Positions 41,416 through 51,776 are shown, counted from the stretch's first letter. The stretch is DNA of 64,000 bases from Proteiniphilum saccharofermentans (GCF_900095135.1 NZ_LT605205.1:1922001-1986000); one strand, 5' to 3'. The notes: a model not told the origin generated them from the sequence alone. A program made the numbers and translations.

Positions 41416-42579
41416 TTATTGTGTTTCTGGCTTCAAAAATTTTTTACGAAAATTTAAAGGTGTCTGACCGGTATTTTTTTTGAAGATCCGATAAGCATTT
41501 CTTATATCATTAAAACCTGTCTCAATGGCGATATCCAAAAAACTTTTTTCTGTAGTTAATAATTCGAAGGAAATATGTTCTATTTTCTTTTCCAGAATGA
41601 ATTGGTAAATGGAGGAACCCATGATTGCTTTGAATTTCTTTTCAAGGTTTCTTCGGCCAAGCGGAACAACTTGCGTTAGTTGATCAATTGAAATGTTTGT
41701 TTTGCAATTTTTTTCAATATATTCTATTATCGTTGTGATGTATTTGTTTGAGATATTATATTTTTCCGTAGATTGTCGCTGTTCGATATGTAGTGGCTTT
41801 TTGACTATATTGAAAGGAATATTCTTTTTATTTACAATCAGTGCATGGATCTTTTTTCCAGCTATATACCCGATATTTTCATCGTCGGTTACAATAGACG
41901 AGATGGATGGATAAGATAAGTTACAGATAAGTTCGTCATTATCAACTCCGAGTAAGCATAACTCATTTGGAATATCGATATTGTTTATTTTACACATCTC
42001 TGCCACTTGAAGGGCAAAATAATCATCACATGCGAAAACGGCAACAGGTTTTGGAAGCAATGACAGCCATTCATCCAATTCTATATGACTTCTACTCCAT
42101 TGGCTATTTGTTAAATATTCCGATTCAAAGTAATAATAATTACCTCCTAATTTTTCTACTTCGATTCTATATCCTTCAGCTCTTCCTTTCGACCAGAGGA
42201 AATTTTTGTTACCATAGAAAGCGAAATTTTTAAACTTTTTTTTAGCGAAAAAACTCGCGGCCATTGCACCCACTTCTATATAGTCACCGGAAATTTTTGA
42301 AAACCAATCGGCGTTATCTTCATAATTTTGAAGGAATACAGGAATATCCAGTTGTTTTAAAAATTGAATCTCGTTGTATTCCCATTGGACAAAGATTGCG
42401 TCGATACCCCAATCTTTGATTCGTTCTACAATGCCGGCTTCTCCGTAAAGCACTTTATAATACAAAGGTAATCGATAAAATGTCCAAGGTCCGTTCTCAT
42501 GTGCGTAACGAATCAGGCCAGTAAGAAAACGACGACTGAATTCAGTGGCAGAATCTATAAGGACAAGTATTTTGATCAT
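41416..42579 (-). CDS. LacI-like sensor / AraC HTH hybrid regulator (XylR type)
   Basis: 387 residues from the ATG at 42579; the open frame to 42636 adds residues not typical of the family. The N-terminal two-thirds is a LacI/periplasmic-binding-type sugar sensor (IKILVLIDSATEFSRRFLTG, FACDDYFALQVAEMC, LLGVDNDELICNLSYPSISSI). The C-terminal AraC domain at about 285-385 has two HTH units (ISIDQLTQVVPLGRRNLEKKF; FLDIAIETGFNDIRNAYRIFKK). This is the E. coli XylR domain plan. It is divergent from the SusC gene and is the likely local regulator. Being near an amino-sugar gene set, its ligand is probably not xylose. Confidence 0.88.
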   Translation of the reverse strand: MIKILVLIDSATEFSRRFLTGLIRYAHENGPWTFYRLPLYYKVLYGEAGIVERIKDWGIDAIFVQWEYNEIQFLKQLDIPVFLQNYEDNADWFSKISGDYIEVGAMAASFFAKKKFKNFAFYGNKNFLWSKGRAEGYRIEVEKLGGNYYYFESEYLTNSQWSRSHIELDEWLSLLPKPVAVFACDDYFALQVAEMCKINNIDIPNELCLLGVDNDELICNLSYPSISSIVTDDENIGYIAGKKIHALIVNKKNIPFNIVKKPLHIEQRQSTEKYNISNKYITTIIEYIEKNCKTNISIDQLTQVVPLGRRNLEKKFKAIMGSSIYQFILEKKIEHISFELLTTEKSFLDIAIETGFNDIRNAYRIFKKNTGQTPLNFRKKFLKPETQ

Positions 42580-42715
42580 TGCTAATCTATAAAGAATCTC
42601 TTTAACCAGATTTAAATCATTATTTTCATTTAACAATACAAATAGTATATTGTTCTATAATCAATACTATTTCTATAAATCTATTCGTAATAAGCCACTG
42701 ATCTTTTCGTTAATT

Positions 42716-42727
42716 ATCTTATAAGAT
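42716..42727. promoter_or_regulatory. Palindrome ATCTTATAAGAT upstream of the SusC promoter
   Basis: Perfect 12-bp palindrome ending 15 bp before the SusC -7 box, so at roughly -30 to -41. A possible operator for the divergent regulator; no second copy was found. Confidence 0.4.
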
Positions 42728-42742
42728 GCCAGATCCAGCCTC

Positions 42743-42750
42743 TATCTTTG
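42743..42750 (+). promoter_or_regulatory. Promoter -7 box for the SusC-SusD operon
   Basis: TATCTTTG, exact TAnnTTTG; predicted start near 42757, leader about 25 nt. Confidence 0.65.
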
Positions 42751-42781
42751 TGAATACAATCACAAATTTAAATACATACCT

Positions 42782-45700
42782 ATGGAACGAATAATTCGGA
42801 AATTGTTTTTGATAAGTACATGTCTCTTATTTTTGTCAATCCCTATTTATAGTCAAGACATGTCTACCAGACAGGGAGTTGTTACCGATAAGGTAACGAA
42901 AGAAACCTTACCCGGTGTTCAGGCTATTGTGAAAGGCACAACCAGAGGAGGAGTGACTGATGTGGACGGAGTTTTTAAAATTGAAGCAAATAATGGCGAT
43001 TATCTGGTATTTAGTATGCTCGGTTATGAATCTGAGGAAATCCTTATAGGGAACGAAACTTCTTTCAATATTGAATTGACCCCTACCACATACGACCTCG
43101 GAGAGGTAGTAGTTACCGCATTAGGGATTGAACGAAAGACCCGGACATTGTCCTATTCAACCCAACAAATAGAGGGTTCAATAGGAGAAATAAAGGACAA
43201 CAGTTCTAATATCTTAAGCAGTTTATCGGGAAAAATATCGGGGGCGGTAATATCTACCGCGGCAACAGGGCCCGGTGCCGCTGCCCGTGTGGTGCTCAGG
43301 GGAAACCGATCCATCAGTGGAAACAATACCGCCCTGATCGTTATTGATGGTGTCCCGTATGATAATACGTCTTACGGTCAGGCTACGGGTACTACCTATA
43401 ATTATGGGGGAAGTGACGGTGCGGTGAATATCAATCCCGATGATGTTGCCTCTATCAATGTCCTTAAAGGCCCTTCCGCAGCCGCATTGTATGGCAGCAG
43501 GGCAGCTAACGGAGCTATCATCATCACTACAAAACAAGGAAAAGAGGGTGGATTGAAGATAGATCTTAATAGCGGGATGTCGGTAGACCAGCCTCATTTA
43601 CTAATCAACTTCCAGGATACATACGGCAGAGGTAACGGAGGGGTTGCAGCGGAAGGTGTAGGTGAAAGCTGGGGAGCAGCAGCTCAAACTTATCCGACCA
43701 ATGTGAAAGACTTTTTCGAAACCGCTTATTCTTTTAATAATACAGTGAGCCTGTATGGAGGGACGGATATGATGCAGGGATTTGCTTCCTATACCAATAA
43801 CTCGGTAGAGGGGATGATACCGGGTAATAAGCTGGAGAGGAATACAATGAACCTGAGAATAAATACTCAGTTTGATTCCAGACTCACGACCGATGCCAAG
43901 ATTACATACGTAAATCAGAGAGTGAAAAATCGCCCGCGCCTGGGAGATGCCGGGACACCCATAGAGGCATATATCATGCCGAGGGATATGAGCGAGCAGG
44001 AGTTAAAAGATTATGAGACAATCAATCCGAATAATGGACAACCGGTACGAAAATACTGGACTACCTCTTCCATTTACGACAATCCATACTGGAGTACCAA
44101 CAGGACGTCGGTAAACGAAGAGCGTAACCGTGTGACATTACTGGGCTCTGCCAAATATCAGTTGTTAGATTGGCTGAGTATCTTGGGGCGGGTGAGTTAT
44201 GACCGGTATGATGATAAGATAGACGGTTCTTTTTACGATGGTACGGTTTCGTTAGGAGACGTAAAGGCAGGTGGTAAATATTACGAGACCAATTCACAAT
44301 ACTGGGAAAGGAACTTCGATTTTCTTCTGTCAGGGGAAAATACTATTGCAGAGCATATAAGCCTTAACTATAATCTGGGAACCAGCTTCTTAAAGAGAAA
44401 ATATGCTACAGTGACGGATATGGCCAACGGGCTTTCTATTCCAAACAAGTTCAGCCTGACCGCGGCAACTACCCCGGCTTTTCAGGATGTAGGAGGATAT
44501 ACCCGGGCTTTGAATTCTGTATATGGTAACCTGCAAGTGGGGTTTAAATCCTATTTATTCATAGATGTGACCGGAAGAAACGACTGGTCGTCCACATTGC
44601 CTTCTCCTCACAGTTATTTTTATCCTTCCGTCGGTTTATCCGCCATTATATCTGATATGGTGAATATGCCTTCCTGGGTTAGCTTTGGGAAAATAAGGGC
44701 TTCTTATACACAAGTGGGGAATGATCCCGATCCTTATTTGCTGAAACAAAGATTCCTTTTTGCTTTGGGTGCCGGTCAAGGATTTATTTCACGGAATCAG
44801 ATAAAATCAATTCAGGATTTGAAACCGGAAAAGACAAAATCATACGAAATCGGTCTGGACTGGCGTTTCTTAAATGGCCGTTTAGGTCTCGATGCGACTC
44901 TTTATAAGAGTAATACGATCAATCAGTTGCTGTATGTGGGTTTACCTATGGCCAGCGGGTTTAACAGGCGTTATATCAACGCCGGGAATATCGAGAACAG
45001 AGGGATAGAAATTCAATTGAACGCTACTCCCGTTGAAACGGAACACTTTACCTGGAACACCGGTGTCAATTTTTCAAGGAATATAAATAAAGTAATTGAA
45101 TTGGCACCGAACACCACGCAGGTGAATATTACCGACAATACAAAATATGCCACGGTGATTGTTAAGGAAGGTAGTTCTTATGGTGATCTATATGGATGGG
45201 CATGGAAAAAAGATGCTGCTACAGGGAAATATGTAGTGGATGACAGAGGATTGCCGGTAGTAGAGTCCAATCAAAAACTGGGGAATTTTAATCCCGATGC
45301 TATGTTGGGATGGAGCAACCGGTTGGGATATAAAAATTTCAGCATTTCATTCCTGATCGATGCCCGTATCGGAGGAGAGATGGTTTCCGGAACCGATGCT
45401 TATCTTGCGGCCTATGGGGTTGCCGGTTACACGGAAAAATTCAGGGAAGGAGGCTTGGTCCTTGATGCCGTAAAGGCCGACGGTTCTGCCAATACTACTG
45501 CCATTACTTCCCAACAGTTGTGGACTACCGTTTCCCAGAACGGGCGTGATGCATGGGGTGATTTCTTTACCTATGATATGACCAATGTGCGTCTCAGGGA
45601 ATTATCGGTCGGATATGATTTTCAATTAAAAGAAACCGCAATCGTTGAATCTGCATCGCTCTCCATTACAGGAAGAAATCTGCTATTCTTCTATAGAGGA

Positions 45701-45850
45701 AAATCGATAATGAACATTAACGGTATCGGCAAAAGAGATAATCCTACTGATCCGGATGCCTCTTTGGGCGCCGGAAATTATCAAGGGGTGGAATTGGGTT
45801 TGCCGCCACTGTCAAGGTCAATCGGTCTTAATATTAAATTAACTTTCTAA
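42782..45850 (+). CDS. SusC/RagA-family TonB-dependent outer-membrane transporter
   Basis: 1022 residues. Signal peptide (about 1-25, ending PIYSQ). A carboxypeptidase-regulatory-like beta domain (about 30-105: GVVTDKVTKETLPGVQAIVKG, VDGVFKIEANNGDYLVFSMLGY). A plug domain (about 115-235: EVVVTALGIERKTRTLSY, ALIVIDGVPYDNTSY, INVLKGPSAAALYGSRAANGAI, the SusC signature). Then a 22-strand barrel to the C-terminus, ending in an aromatic residue (KLTF). It imports oligosaccharide with the SusD-like lid encoded next, 8 bp downstream. Full length, no frameshift. Substrate inferred from neighbours only. Confidence 0.95.
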   Translation: MERIIRKLFLISTCLLFLSIPIYSQDMSTRQGVVTDKVTKETLPGVQAIVKGTTRGGVTDVDGVFKIEANNGDYLVFSMLGYESEEILIGNETSFNIELTPTTYDLGEVVVTALGIERKTRTLSYSTQQIEGSIGEIKDNSSNILSSLSGKISGAVISTAATGPGAAARVVLRGNRSISGNNTALIVIDGVPYDNTSYGQATGTTYNYGGSDGAVNINPDDVASINVLKGPSAAALYGSRAANGAIIITTKQGKEGGLKIDLNSGMSVDQPHLLINFQDTYGRGNGGVAAEGVGESWGAAAQTYPTNVKDFFETAYSFNNTVSLYGGTDMMQGFASYTNNSVEGMIPGNKLERNTMNLRINTQFDSRLTTDAKITYVNQRVKNRPRLGDAGTPIEAYIMPRDMSEQELKDYETINPNNGQPVRKYWTTSSIYDNPYWSTNRTSVNEERNRVTLLGSAKYQLLDWLSILGRVSYDRYDDKIDGSFYDGTVSLGDVKAGGKYYETNSQYWERNFDFLLSGENTIAEHISLNYNLGTSFLKRKYATVTDMANGLSIPNKFSLTAATTPAFQDVGGYTRALNSVYGNLQVGFKSYLFIDVTGRNDWSSTLPSPHSYFYPSVGLSAIISDMVNMPSWVSFGKIRASYTQVGNDPDPYLLKQRFLFALGAGQGFISRNQIKSIQDLKPEKTKSYEIGLDWRFLNGRLGLDATLYKSNTINQLLYVGLPMASGFNRRYINAGNIENRGIEIQLNATPVETEHFTWNTGVNFSRNINKVIELAPNTTQVNITDNTKYATVIVKEGSSYGDLYGWAWKKDAATGKYVVDDRGLPVVESNQKLGNFNPDAMLGWSNRLGYKNFSISFLIDARIGGEMVSGTDAYLAAYGVAGYTEKFREGGLVLDAVKADGSANTTAITSQQLWTTVSQNGRDAWGDFFTYDMTNVRLRELSVGYDFQLKETAIVESASLSITGRNLLFFYRGKSIMNINGIGKRDNPTDPDASLGAGNYQGVELGLPPLSRSIGLNIKLTF

Positions 45851-45858
45851 TAATCAGT

Positions 45859-47409
45859 ATGATGAAAAAATATATTTACAGTTATGTGATGTCTCTCATA
45901 ATATTGATGGGATGTACGGGAGACTTTGAGGAAATGAATACGGATCCTAATAACCTGACGGAAGTGGGTCCACGCGAAATGCCGTTCATGTTTGCCAAAG
46001 CTCAATCATCATCGGCTTTAAACCGTAGTTTTTACCAAACTGTACAGAATCTGGGTGCGGACTTGTACGCCCAATATTTTGCACTGACAAGTACGTCTTT
46101 CTCCACTGACCGCTATGTGCTTGTTCCCGACTGGCAACGTCGTTTCTGGACCGTTGTCTATGTGGATACAGCTCCTCAACTGAAAGCCATTAAAGAAAAT
46201 GCCGAGCCCGGTTCCGGAGAAGCCGCTTTGGCTGATATCCTATGGGTATATGCTTTTCACCGGTTAACCGATCATTTTGGCCCTGTTCCCTATTTTCAGG
46301 CTGCCGAACCGATTGAGGTAATTCCGTATGATTCTCAGGATAAGATATATGATGATTTTTTTATCCGTCTGGAGTCGGCCGTGAATATCCTCAGGCTACT
46401 GCCGGAAGGAACCACTGTCTTTAAGGGGTATGAACTGATGTATGACGGGGATATTAAGAAATGGATCGCTTTCGCCAATACACTGCGTCTTCGCCTGGCG
46501 TTACGCATATCGAAAGTAGATCCGGCCAGGGCTAAAACCGAAGCGGAGGCAGCTGTTGCGGCCGGTGTATTCTTGGATAATTCGCAAAATGCACTTCTGA
46601 AAAAGGCAGAACCGGGAAATGATACAAACGGCTTGTCACAGGTGGCAGCCTGGAATGAATTTGCAATGAGTTCTACCATAGCGTCCTATTTGAAAGGTTA
46701 TGAAGATCCGCGTCTGGAGGTTTACTTCCAACCCAATGTGACGACCGGAACATATACCAGTGTAAGAAACGGGTTACCGGCAACCCTGTTGGGAAAACCG
46801 AGGAATACCCCTTCACAGAATTCTAATGTGGGAACTTATTGGGTGACACCCAAAAGTGATAAGACTTTTAACCCGAATCTTACAGCCCCGTTCCATGTGA
46901 TGTGTGCGGCCGAAGCTTATTTCCTGAGAGCAGAAGGAGCTTTGAATGGATGGAATATGGCCGGGACAGCCGAAGAATTATACAATAAAGGTATAGAAAC
47001 AAGTATGGAACAATGGGGAATTGGTTCGGACGATATTACCGGATATATCCAATCTGATAAGCAACCCATAGCTCCGGAGGATGACCAGGAATCGCCGGCA
47101 GTGGCATCCATTCCTGTAAAATGGAGTAACAATGTCGACGAACAACGTCAACAGATAGGAACCCAGAAGTGGTTGGCCATTTTTCCTGATGGTATGGAGG
47201 CCTGGGCGGAATTCAGAAGATCGGGATATCCCGTCATGTATCCGGTTTATCAATCGGACAACCCGCTGCTACCACAAGGAAGTTTTATCAAAAGATTACC
47301 GTTCCCGTTGACCGAAGAAGCGAATAATAAAGAAGAACTGGAAAAAGGAAAGGCTCTTCTGGACGGTCCCGACAATGTCGCAACCAACCTCTGGTGGGAT
47401 GTGGACTAA
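45859..47409 (+). CDS. SusD/RagB-family surface lipoprotein
   Basis: 516 residues. Lipobox IILMGC (Cys about 20) then GDFEEMNTDPNNLTEV, the typical start of SusD-like proteins of the SusD_2-type branch. The TPR-like helical body includes LADILWVYAFHRLTDHFGPVPYFQA and WIAFANTLRLRLALRIS. A later segment, FHVMCAAEAYFLRAEGALNGW, is the conserved TPR pair. It binds glycan at the cell surface and forms the lid of the SusC barrel. Directly follows susC. Confidence 0.93.
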   Translation: MMKKYIYSYVMSLIILMGCTGDFEEMNTDPNNLTEVGPREMPFMFAKAQSSSALNRSFYQTVQNLGADLYAQYFALTSTSFSTDRYVLVPDWQRRFWTVVYVDTAPQLKAIKENAEPGSGEAALADILWVYAFHRLTDHFGPVPYFQAAEPIEVIPYDSQDKIYDDFFIRLESAVNILRLLPEGTTVFKGYELMYDGDIKKWIAFANTLRLRLALRISKVDPARAKTEAEAAVAAGVFLDNSQNALLKKAEPGNDTNGLSQVAAWNEFAMSSTIASYLKGYEDPRLEVYFQPNVTTGTYTSVRNGLPATLLGKPRNTPSQNSNVGTYWVTPKSDKTFNPNLTAPFHVMCAAEAYFLRAEGALNGWNMAGTAEELYNKGIETSMEQWGIGSDDITGYIQSDKQPIAPEDDQESPAVASIPVKWSNNVDEQRQQIGTQKWLAIFPDGMEAWAEFRRSGYPVMYPVYQSDNPLLPQGSFIKRLPFPLTEEANNKEELEKGKALLDGPDNVATNLWWDVD

Positions 47410-47483
47410 CCTGATAAGGTGATTGTCAACTTACAAGGAAGAAAGAAATATACTATACAAATTGATACATAATTGATTTAGAA

Positions 47484-48251
47484 ATGACAATTGAAATTAA
47501 ACAATTCAAAAAAGAAAATCTTGCAGTTCGTATTTTTACGGATGAGACTTCTGCCGGAAAGGGTAGTGCGGATTTTGTCGCCCAACATTTGAATAACGCG
47601 ATTCAGGCCAAAGGGTATGCCACTCTGATTCTGGCTACAGGCGCTTCACAATTTGCCTTTATTGAGGCTCTCAAAACGCTTCAGGTCGATTGGAGTAAAA
47701 TTACCGTATTCCATCTGGATGAATACAAAGGTCTGCCTGAAACACATCCGGCCAGTTTCAGAAAATACCTGAAAGAAAGAATCCTCGATATTGTAAAACC
47801 ATTTCAGGTGCATTATATAAATGGTGATGCAAAAGATATTGACCGGGAAATAGCCGGATATGAAGAGCTACTGAAAGCTGCCACTGTGGATGTTGCCTGT
47901 ATCGGCATCGGGGAGAATGGACATATTGCCTTTAATGATCCTGAAGTAGCAGATTTTAATGATCCTGCGCTGGTGAAAATAGTCCAACTGGATGATATCT
48001 CACGCCGGCAGCAGTTGGGAGAGGGATGGTTCTCCACTCTTGAAGAGGTGCCGAAAGAGGCGATCAGCCTGACAATTCCCGCTATCATGCGTTGTAAAGT
48101 AATCAGTTGTATGGTGCCGGATAAGCGAAAAGCCAATGCCGTGTATAATACACTGAATGCTGAAATATCGACTGCATGCCCGGCGACGATCTTAAGAAGG
48201 CATCCTCATACAGTATTGTTTTTGGATAAAGACTCTGCCTCTCAGTTATAA
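47484..48251 (+). CDS. Glucosamine-6-phosphate deaminase-like protein
   Basis: 255 residues, NagB/6-phosphogluconolactonase fold; cytoplasmic. Seen: LATGASQFAFIEAL (phosphate loop), VFHLDEYKGLPETHPASFRKYL (the FxxDEY motif of NagB, in two parts), IGENGHIAFNDP with His, and MVPDKRKANAVYNTLN. Asn stands before the GH where E. coli NagB has Asp, as in many Gram-positive deaminases. It would turn an amino-sugar 6-phosphate into a ketose phosphate and ammonia. No nagA deacetylase or sugar kinase lies in the window, so those steps must be encoded elsewhere. Its stop overlaps the next start by one base. Confidence 0.86.
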   Translation: MTIEIKQFKKENLAVRIFTDETSAGKGSADFVAQHLNNAIQAKGYATLILATGASQFAFIEALKTLQVDWSKITVFHLDEYKGLPETHPASFRKYLKERILDIVKPFQVHYINGDAKDIDREIAGYEELLKAATVDVACIGIGENGHIAFNDPEVADFNDPALVKIVQLDDISRRQQLGEGWFSTLEEVPKEAISLTIPAIMRCKVISCMVPDKRKANAVYNTLNAEISTACPATILRRHPHTVLFLDKDSASQL

Positions 48252-50287
48252 TGAAGTCAAAGCTGTTTGTTCTGCTGTTTATCGTTATATTCAGCAAAGG
48301 TATACGGGGACAAAATGATCTCCCGTATATCTTTACCGATAATAAAAATAACGATTTGATAAGCTTTTCTTTTAAGAGAGAAGCAGCAAAAGCTTATAAT
48401 CTGTTACAGGTTCCACAAAGTAAGGATGAATGGAATACACGGAGAGAAAAGCTAAAGGAGGCTATTCTTGCACATGCGAGAGTTTCCTATAATCATGATT
48501 TGCCTTTAGAGTATAGTGAGACAGCTATATATAAAAAAGGAGAATTTCTTGTTAAAAATATTTTCTTTCAGACACGACCTGATCTGTTTGCTACGGCTAA
48601 CTTATATATTCCCGAAGGAAAGGGTCCCTTTCCTGCTGTAGTTGTAGCAATGGGACATTCACGCAACGGGAAACTGTTTCATGAATATCAGGCATTAGGA
48701 CAAACATTAGCCATGAATGGTTATGTAGCAATAGCTATTGATCCCTGGGGAGCCGGGGAGCGGACCACTGTTCACGGTGAGTTCGAATATCACGGGGCTA
48801 ATCTGGGTGCGTCCCTCTTGAATGTGGGAGAGACCTTAATGGGAGTGCAGATTACGGACAATATGCGGGCTGTCGATCTGCTCTCCTCTCTCCCTTTTGT
48901 GGATAGCAAAAATATTGGAGCAACAGGGGCGAGTGGGGGAGGTAATCAGGTAATGTGGCTTGCTGCAATGGATGAGCGCATCAAAGCGGTCGTTCCGGTG
49001 GTAAGTGTGGGAACCTTTCAGTCGTATATATTGAATAGTAATTGCATCTGTGAAGCATTGGACGGAGGATTGACTTTCACCGAAGAATCGGCTGTATTAG
49101 GTCTTATTGCACCCCGGGCACTGAAAATCTGTAACGGATTGAGAGATTCGAATGCGGCATTTCATCCACGGGAAATGTTGAGAAGTTTCAATGGAGCAAA
49201 GACTATATACCGGTTTTATGATGCTGAAGAGAATCTCTCTTATCAGATATTTGATACACCTCATGGTTATTTCCCTGAAATGAGGGAGACTATGCTCGGA
49301 TGGTTTGATCTACACTTGAAAAATAAGGGTACGGATACGCCGAAAAAAGAAAAACCGTTTGCGCCATTGCCTGAATCTGAATTAATGGTTTTTCCCAAAG
49401 GGCAACGCCCGGAAGAGATTGTCTCTACCGCAGAGTACTGCTTTAATCAAGGATCACTTCTGAGAGCAAAGATGCTGTCGGATACCAGTATGAATATCCG
49501 GGAGAAAAAAGAGGAGTTAAAACGAATAGTAAGAATATCGGATAATTATGACCTGAAGAATGTTCACCAATTCTCAAATGTAAATAATTGGGAACGGTAT
49601 GTGTTGGAAACAACAACCGGAGATCTTATCCCCTTGTTGCTATATTTCCCTAATAAGAGCAGCCGTGAATACGTTTTAATTGCTAATTCAAAAGGAAAGG
49701 ATTGGATTGATACCGATTTGATTGATGGACTTATAGCACGGGGAACCGGTATCTGTATTGTAGATCTGTGGGGTATTGGAGAGAGCGCTTCTTCCGAGGC
49801 TAAACATATTGACGGATCGTTACCGGAATTTCATACTTTATTCCGTTCTGCATTATGGTTAAACCAAACCATGCAAGGAATTTGGATCGGCCAGTTGGAT
49901 ATTGTTTTGAATTGGCTTGTCAACTCACATCAGATAAAAGAAATCACTATTGATGCCGATAGGGAATTAGCTGTAGCAAGTGTATTGTCTTCTGTCCTTG
50001 GGAATAAGGCTGATAAATTAATTCTCAGGGAAATGCCATTGAGTTATTTATTTGATAAATCCGGTGATATCAATTATTTTTCCATGGCTGTCCATATTCC
50101 TGACTTTTTACTCTGGGGAGATATGTCGCTTGCAGTTGCAATGTCCGGTAAAGATATTACCTTTATTGATCCGGTAACCATTTCCGGAAGGGAGTTAAGC
50201 TGTAAAGAAATTGAAGCGTTCAGAACTGAAGTCAATCACTTCAGTCCACACTTGGAGAAGCGTTCGGAGGTTCATTTTCTAAAATAA
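48251..50287 (+). CDS. Exported alpha/beta hydrolase, two hydrolase-like halves (acetyl-xylan-esterase-like)
   Basis: 678 residues with a signal peptide (about 1-20). The N-terminal half has an active alpha/beta hydrolase: TANLYIPEGKGPFPAVVVAMGH, AIDPWGAGER, nucleophile elbow GATGASGGG, and DTPHGYFPEM with the expected His. The C-terminal half (about 410-670) repeats parts of the fold (PLLLYFPNKS, GICIVDLWGIGES, LAVASVLSSVLG) but lacks a clear nucleophile elbow, so it looks inactive. Such proteins recur in Bacteroidetes glycan loci and are presumed to remove acyl groups from sugars. Inside the SusC/D operon. Confidence 0.8.
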   Translation: MKSKLFVLLFIVIFSKGIRGQNDLPYIFTDNKNNDLISFSFKREAAKAYNLLQVPQSKDEWNTRREKLKEAILAHARVSYNHDLPLEYSETAIYKKGEFLVKNIFFQTRPDLFATANLYIPEGKGPFPAVVVAMGHSRNGKLFHEYQALGQTLAMNGYVAIAIDPWGAGERTTVHGEFEYHGANLGASLLNVGETLMGVQITDNMRAVDLLSSLPFVDSKNIGATGASGGGNQVMWLAAMDERIKAVVPVVSVGTFQSYILNSNCICEALDGGLTFTEESAVLGLIAPRALKICNGLRDSNAAFHPREMLRSFNGAKTIYRFYDAEENLSYQIFDTPHGYFPEMRETMLGWFDLHLKNKGTDTPKKEKPFAPLPESELMVFPKGQRPEEIVSTAEYCFNQGSLLRAKMLSDTSMNIREKKEELKRIVRISDNYDLKNVHQFSNVNNWERYVLETTTGDLIPLLLYFPNKSSREYVLIANSKGKDWIDTDLIDGLIARGTGICIVDLWGIGESASSEAKHIDGSLPEFHTLFRSALWLNQTMQGIWIGQLDIVLNWLVNSHQIKEITIDADRELAVASVLSSVLGNKADKLILREMPLSYLFDKSGDINYFSMAVHIPDFLLWGDMSLAVAMSGKDITFIDPVTISGRELSCKEIEAFRTEVNHFSPHLEKRSEVHFLK

Positions 50288-50298
50288 TATATTTCGCC

Positions 50299-51747
50299 AT
50301 GCAAATTAATAGAAGAAATTTCTTTAAAATAGCAGGAGCTGCAACCGTATCGGCCATGTTACCGGCCAAGGGGCTAAGTAGTGGAATACCTGCTGACATT
50401 CAACAATCGGACAAGTCCTTAAAAAAAATATACAGCGAAGCGTATAAGAAACATCCTCAGAAATTTAATATGTGCGGGTATGCTGCTCCTAAACTGGAAA
50501 CCGTCAGAGTTGGTTTTGTGGGCGTCGGATCGAGGGGAACCGCTGCCGTAGAGAGGATGAGCCGTATTGACGGAGTCAGGATTGTTGCCATCTGCGACGT
50601 ATTGACCGAGCATGCAGAGAAAGCAAAAGCGCGTATTCTGACACCGGGACATCCGGCCATTGTCTATTCAGGAAAAGAAGATACCTGGATGGAGATGTGC
50701 CGAAGGGAAGATATCGACCTTATATATGTGGCCACTCCCTGGGAATTGCATGCCCCGATCGGGATCTATTCCATGAGGCAGGGTAAGCATGTCGCATTGG
50801 AAATCCCTGCTGCAACTACAGTAGAAGATTGCTGGCAATTAGTAGAGACCTCTGAACATACAAAAAAGCATTGTGTGATCCTGGAGAACTGCTGCTATGA
50901 TTTTTTTGAATTACTTACCCTGAATCTGGCACGTAATGGATTTTTTGGTGAGATAGTGCATGCCGAAGGAGGATATATTCATGAAATAGGGGAAAGCTTG
51001 TTCTTCAGGGGGAAACCCGGACGCAGTTGGCGCTTAAATGAAAATATGAAAAGAAATGGAAATCTCTATCCGACACATGGATTGGGACCTGTGGCACAAA
51101 TCATGGATATCAACCGGGGAAACCGGATGGAGTATATGGTGTCGATGTCTTCTGATGACTTTTTAATGAATAAATATGCCAAAGAGTTGTCACAGAAAGA
51201 AGATTACTTTAAACAGTTCGAAGGTGCCCCATTCCGGGGGAACATGAATAATTCGATCATAAAAACGGTAAAAGGACAAACGATCCTTATTCAGCACGAT
51301 ATCACCACACCCCGGCCTTACTCCCGATTGCATACCATAAGCGGGACAAAAGCAACAGCGCAGAAATATCCCCTCCCTCCCCGTCTATCCATAGCTGAGA
51401 ATCACCAGGAATGGTTGTCTGAGGAGAAATTCAGGGAAATTGAACTGCAATATAATCCCCCTATCATAGAGAAGATGCAGGATATTGCCAAAGAGATTGG
51501 GGGGCACGGAGGAATGGATTTTCTGATGGACTGGAGATTGATTGACTGTTTAAGGAACAGTTTGCCCGTGGATATGGATGTATACGATGCTGCGTCATGG
51601 AGTGTCATTGGTCCGTTAAGCGAATGGTCGGTAGCCAACCGCTCGGCACCGATCGATATCCCGGATTTTACGAATGGAGCCTGGAAAACAAATCAACCCC
51701 ATGATATCTCTTTAAAGGACGGAGGAACTACGGGTGTTATCGTATAA
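50299..51747 (+). CDS. Gfo/Idh/MocA-fold glycosidase, GH109-like (alpha-N-acetylgalactosaminidase family)
   Basis: 482 residues. A Tat-type signal (INRRNFFKIAGAATVSAML, twin Arg at 4-5) shows folded export. The Rossmann domain begins with VRVGFVGVGSRGTAAVERM, NAD-binding GVGSRG near residue 75, then AICDVLTEHAEKAKA and EIPAATTVEDCW. The C-terminal part has HGLGPVAQIMDINRGNRME and GGHGGMDFLMDWRLID, which are features of GH109. That family uses bound NAD in a redox-type hydrolysis of alpha-GalNAc. Not all members have been shown to act on GalNAc. With the deaminase and symporter here it suggests use of a GalNAc- or GlcNAc-containing glycan. Confidence 0.88.
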   Translation: MQINRRNFFKIAGAATVSAMLPAKGLSSGIPADIQQSDKSLKKIYSEAYKKHPQKFNMCGYAAPKLETVRVGFVGVGSRGTAAVERMSRIDGVRIVAICDVLTEHAEKAKARILTPGHPAIVYSGKEDTWMEMCRREDIDLIYVATPWELHAPIGIYSMRQGKHVALEIPAATTVEDCWQLVETSEHTKKHCVILENCCYDFFELLTLNLARNGFFGEIVHAEGGYIHEIGESLFFRGKPGRSWRLNENMKRNGNLYPTHGLGPVAQIMDINRGNRMEYMVSMSSDDFLMNKYAKELSQKEDYFKQFEGAPFRGNMNNSIIKTVKGQTILIQHDITTPRPYSRLHTISGTKATAQKYPLPPRLSIAENHQEWLSEEKFREIELQYNPPIIEKMQDIAKEIGGHGGMDFLMDWRLIDCLRNSLPVDMDVYDAASWSVIGPLSEWSVANRSAPIDIPDFTNGAWKTNQPHDISLKDGGTTGVIV

Positions 51748-51776
51748 AGACAATTTTTTGAAATAATACTTCCTTA

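Noticed and set aside
47484-48251. Loss of a catalytic Asp in the deaminase-like protein (Asn before GH)
   Set aside because: Asn at this place is common in active NagB proteins of other bacteria as I recall, so it is not evidence of inactivity.
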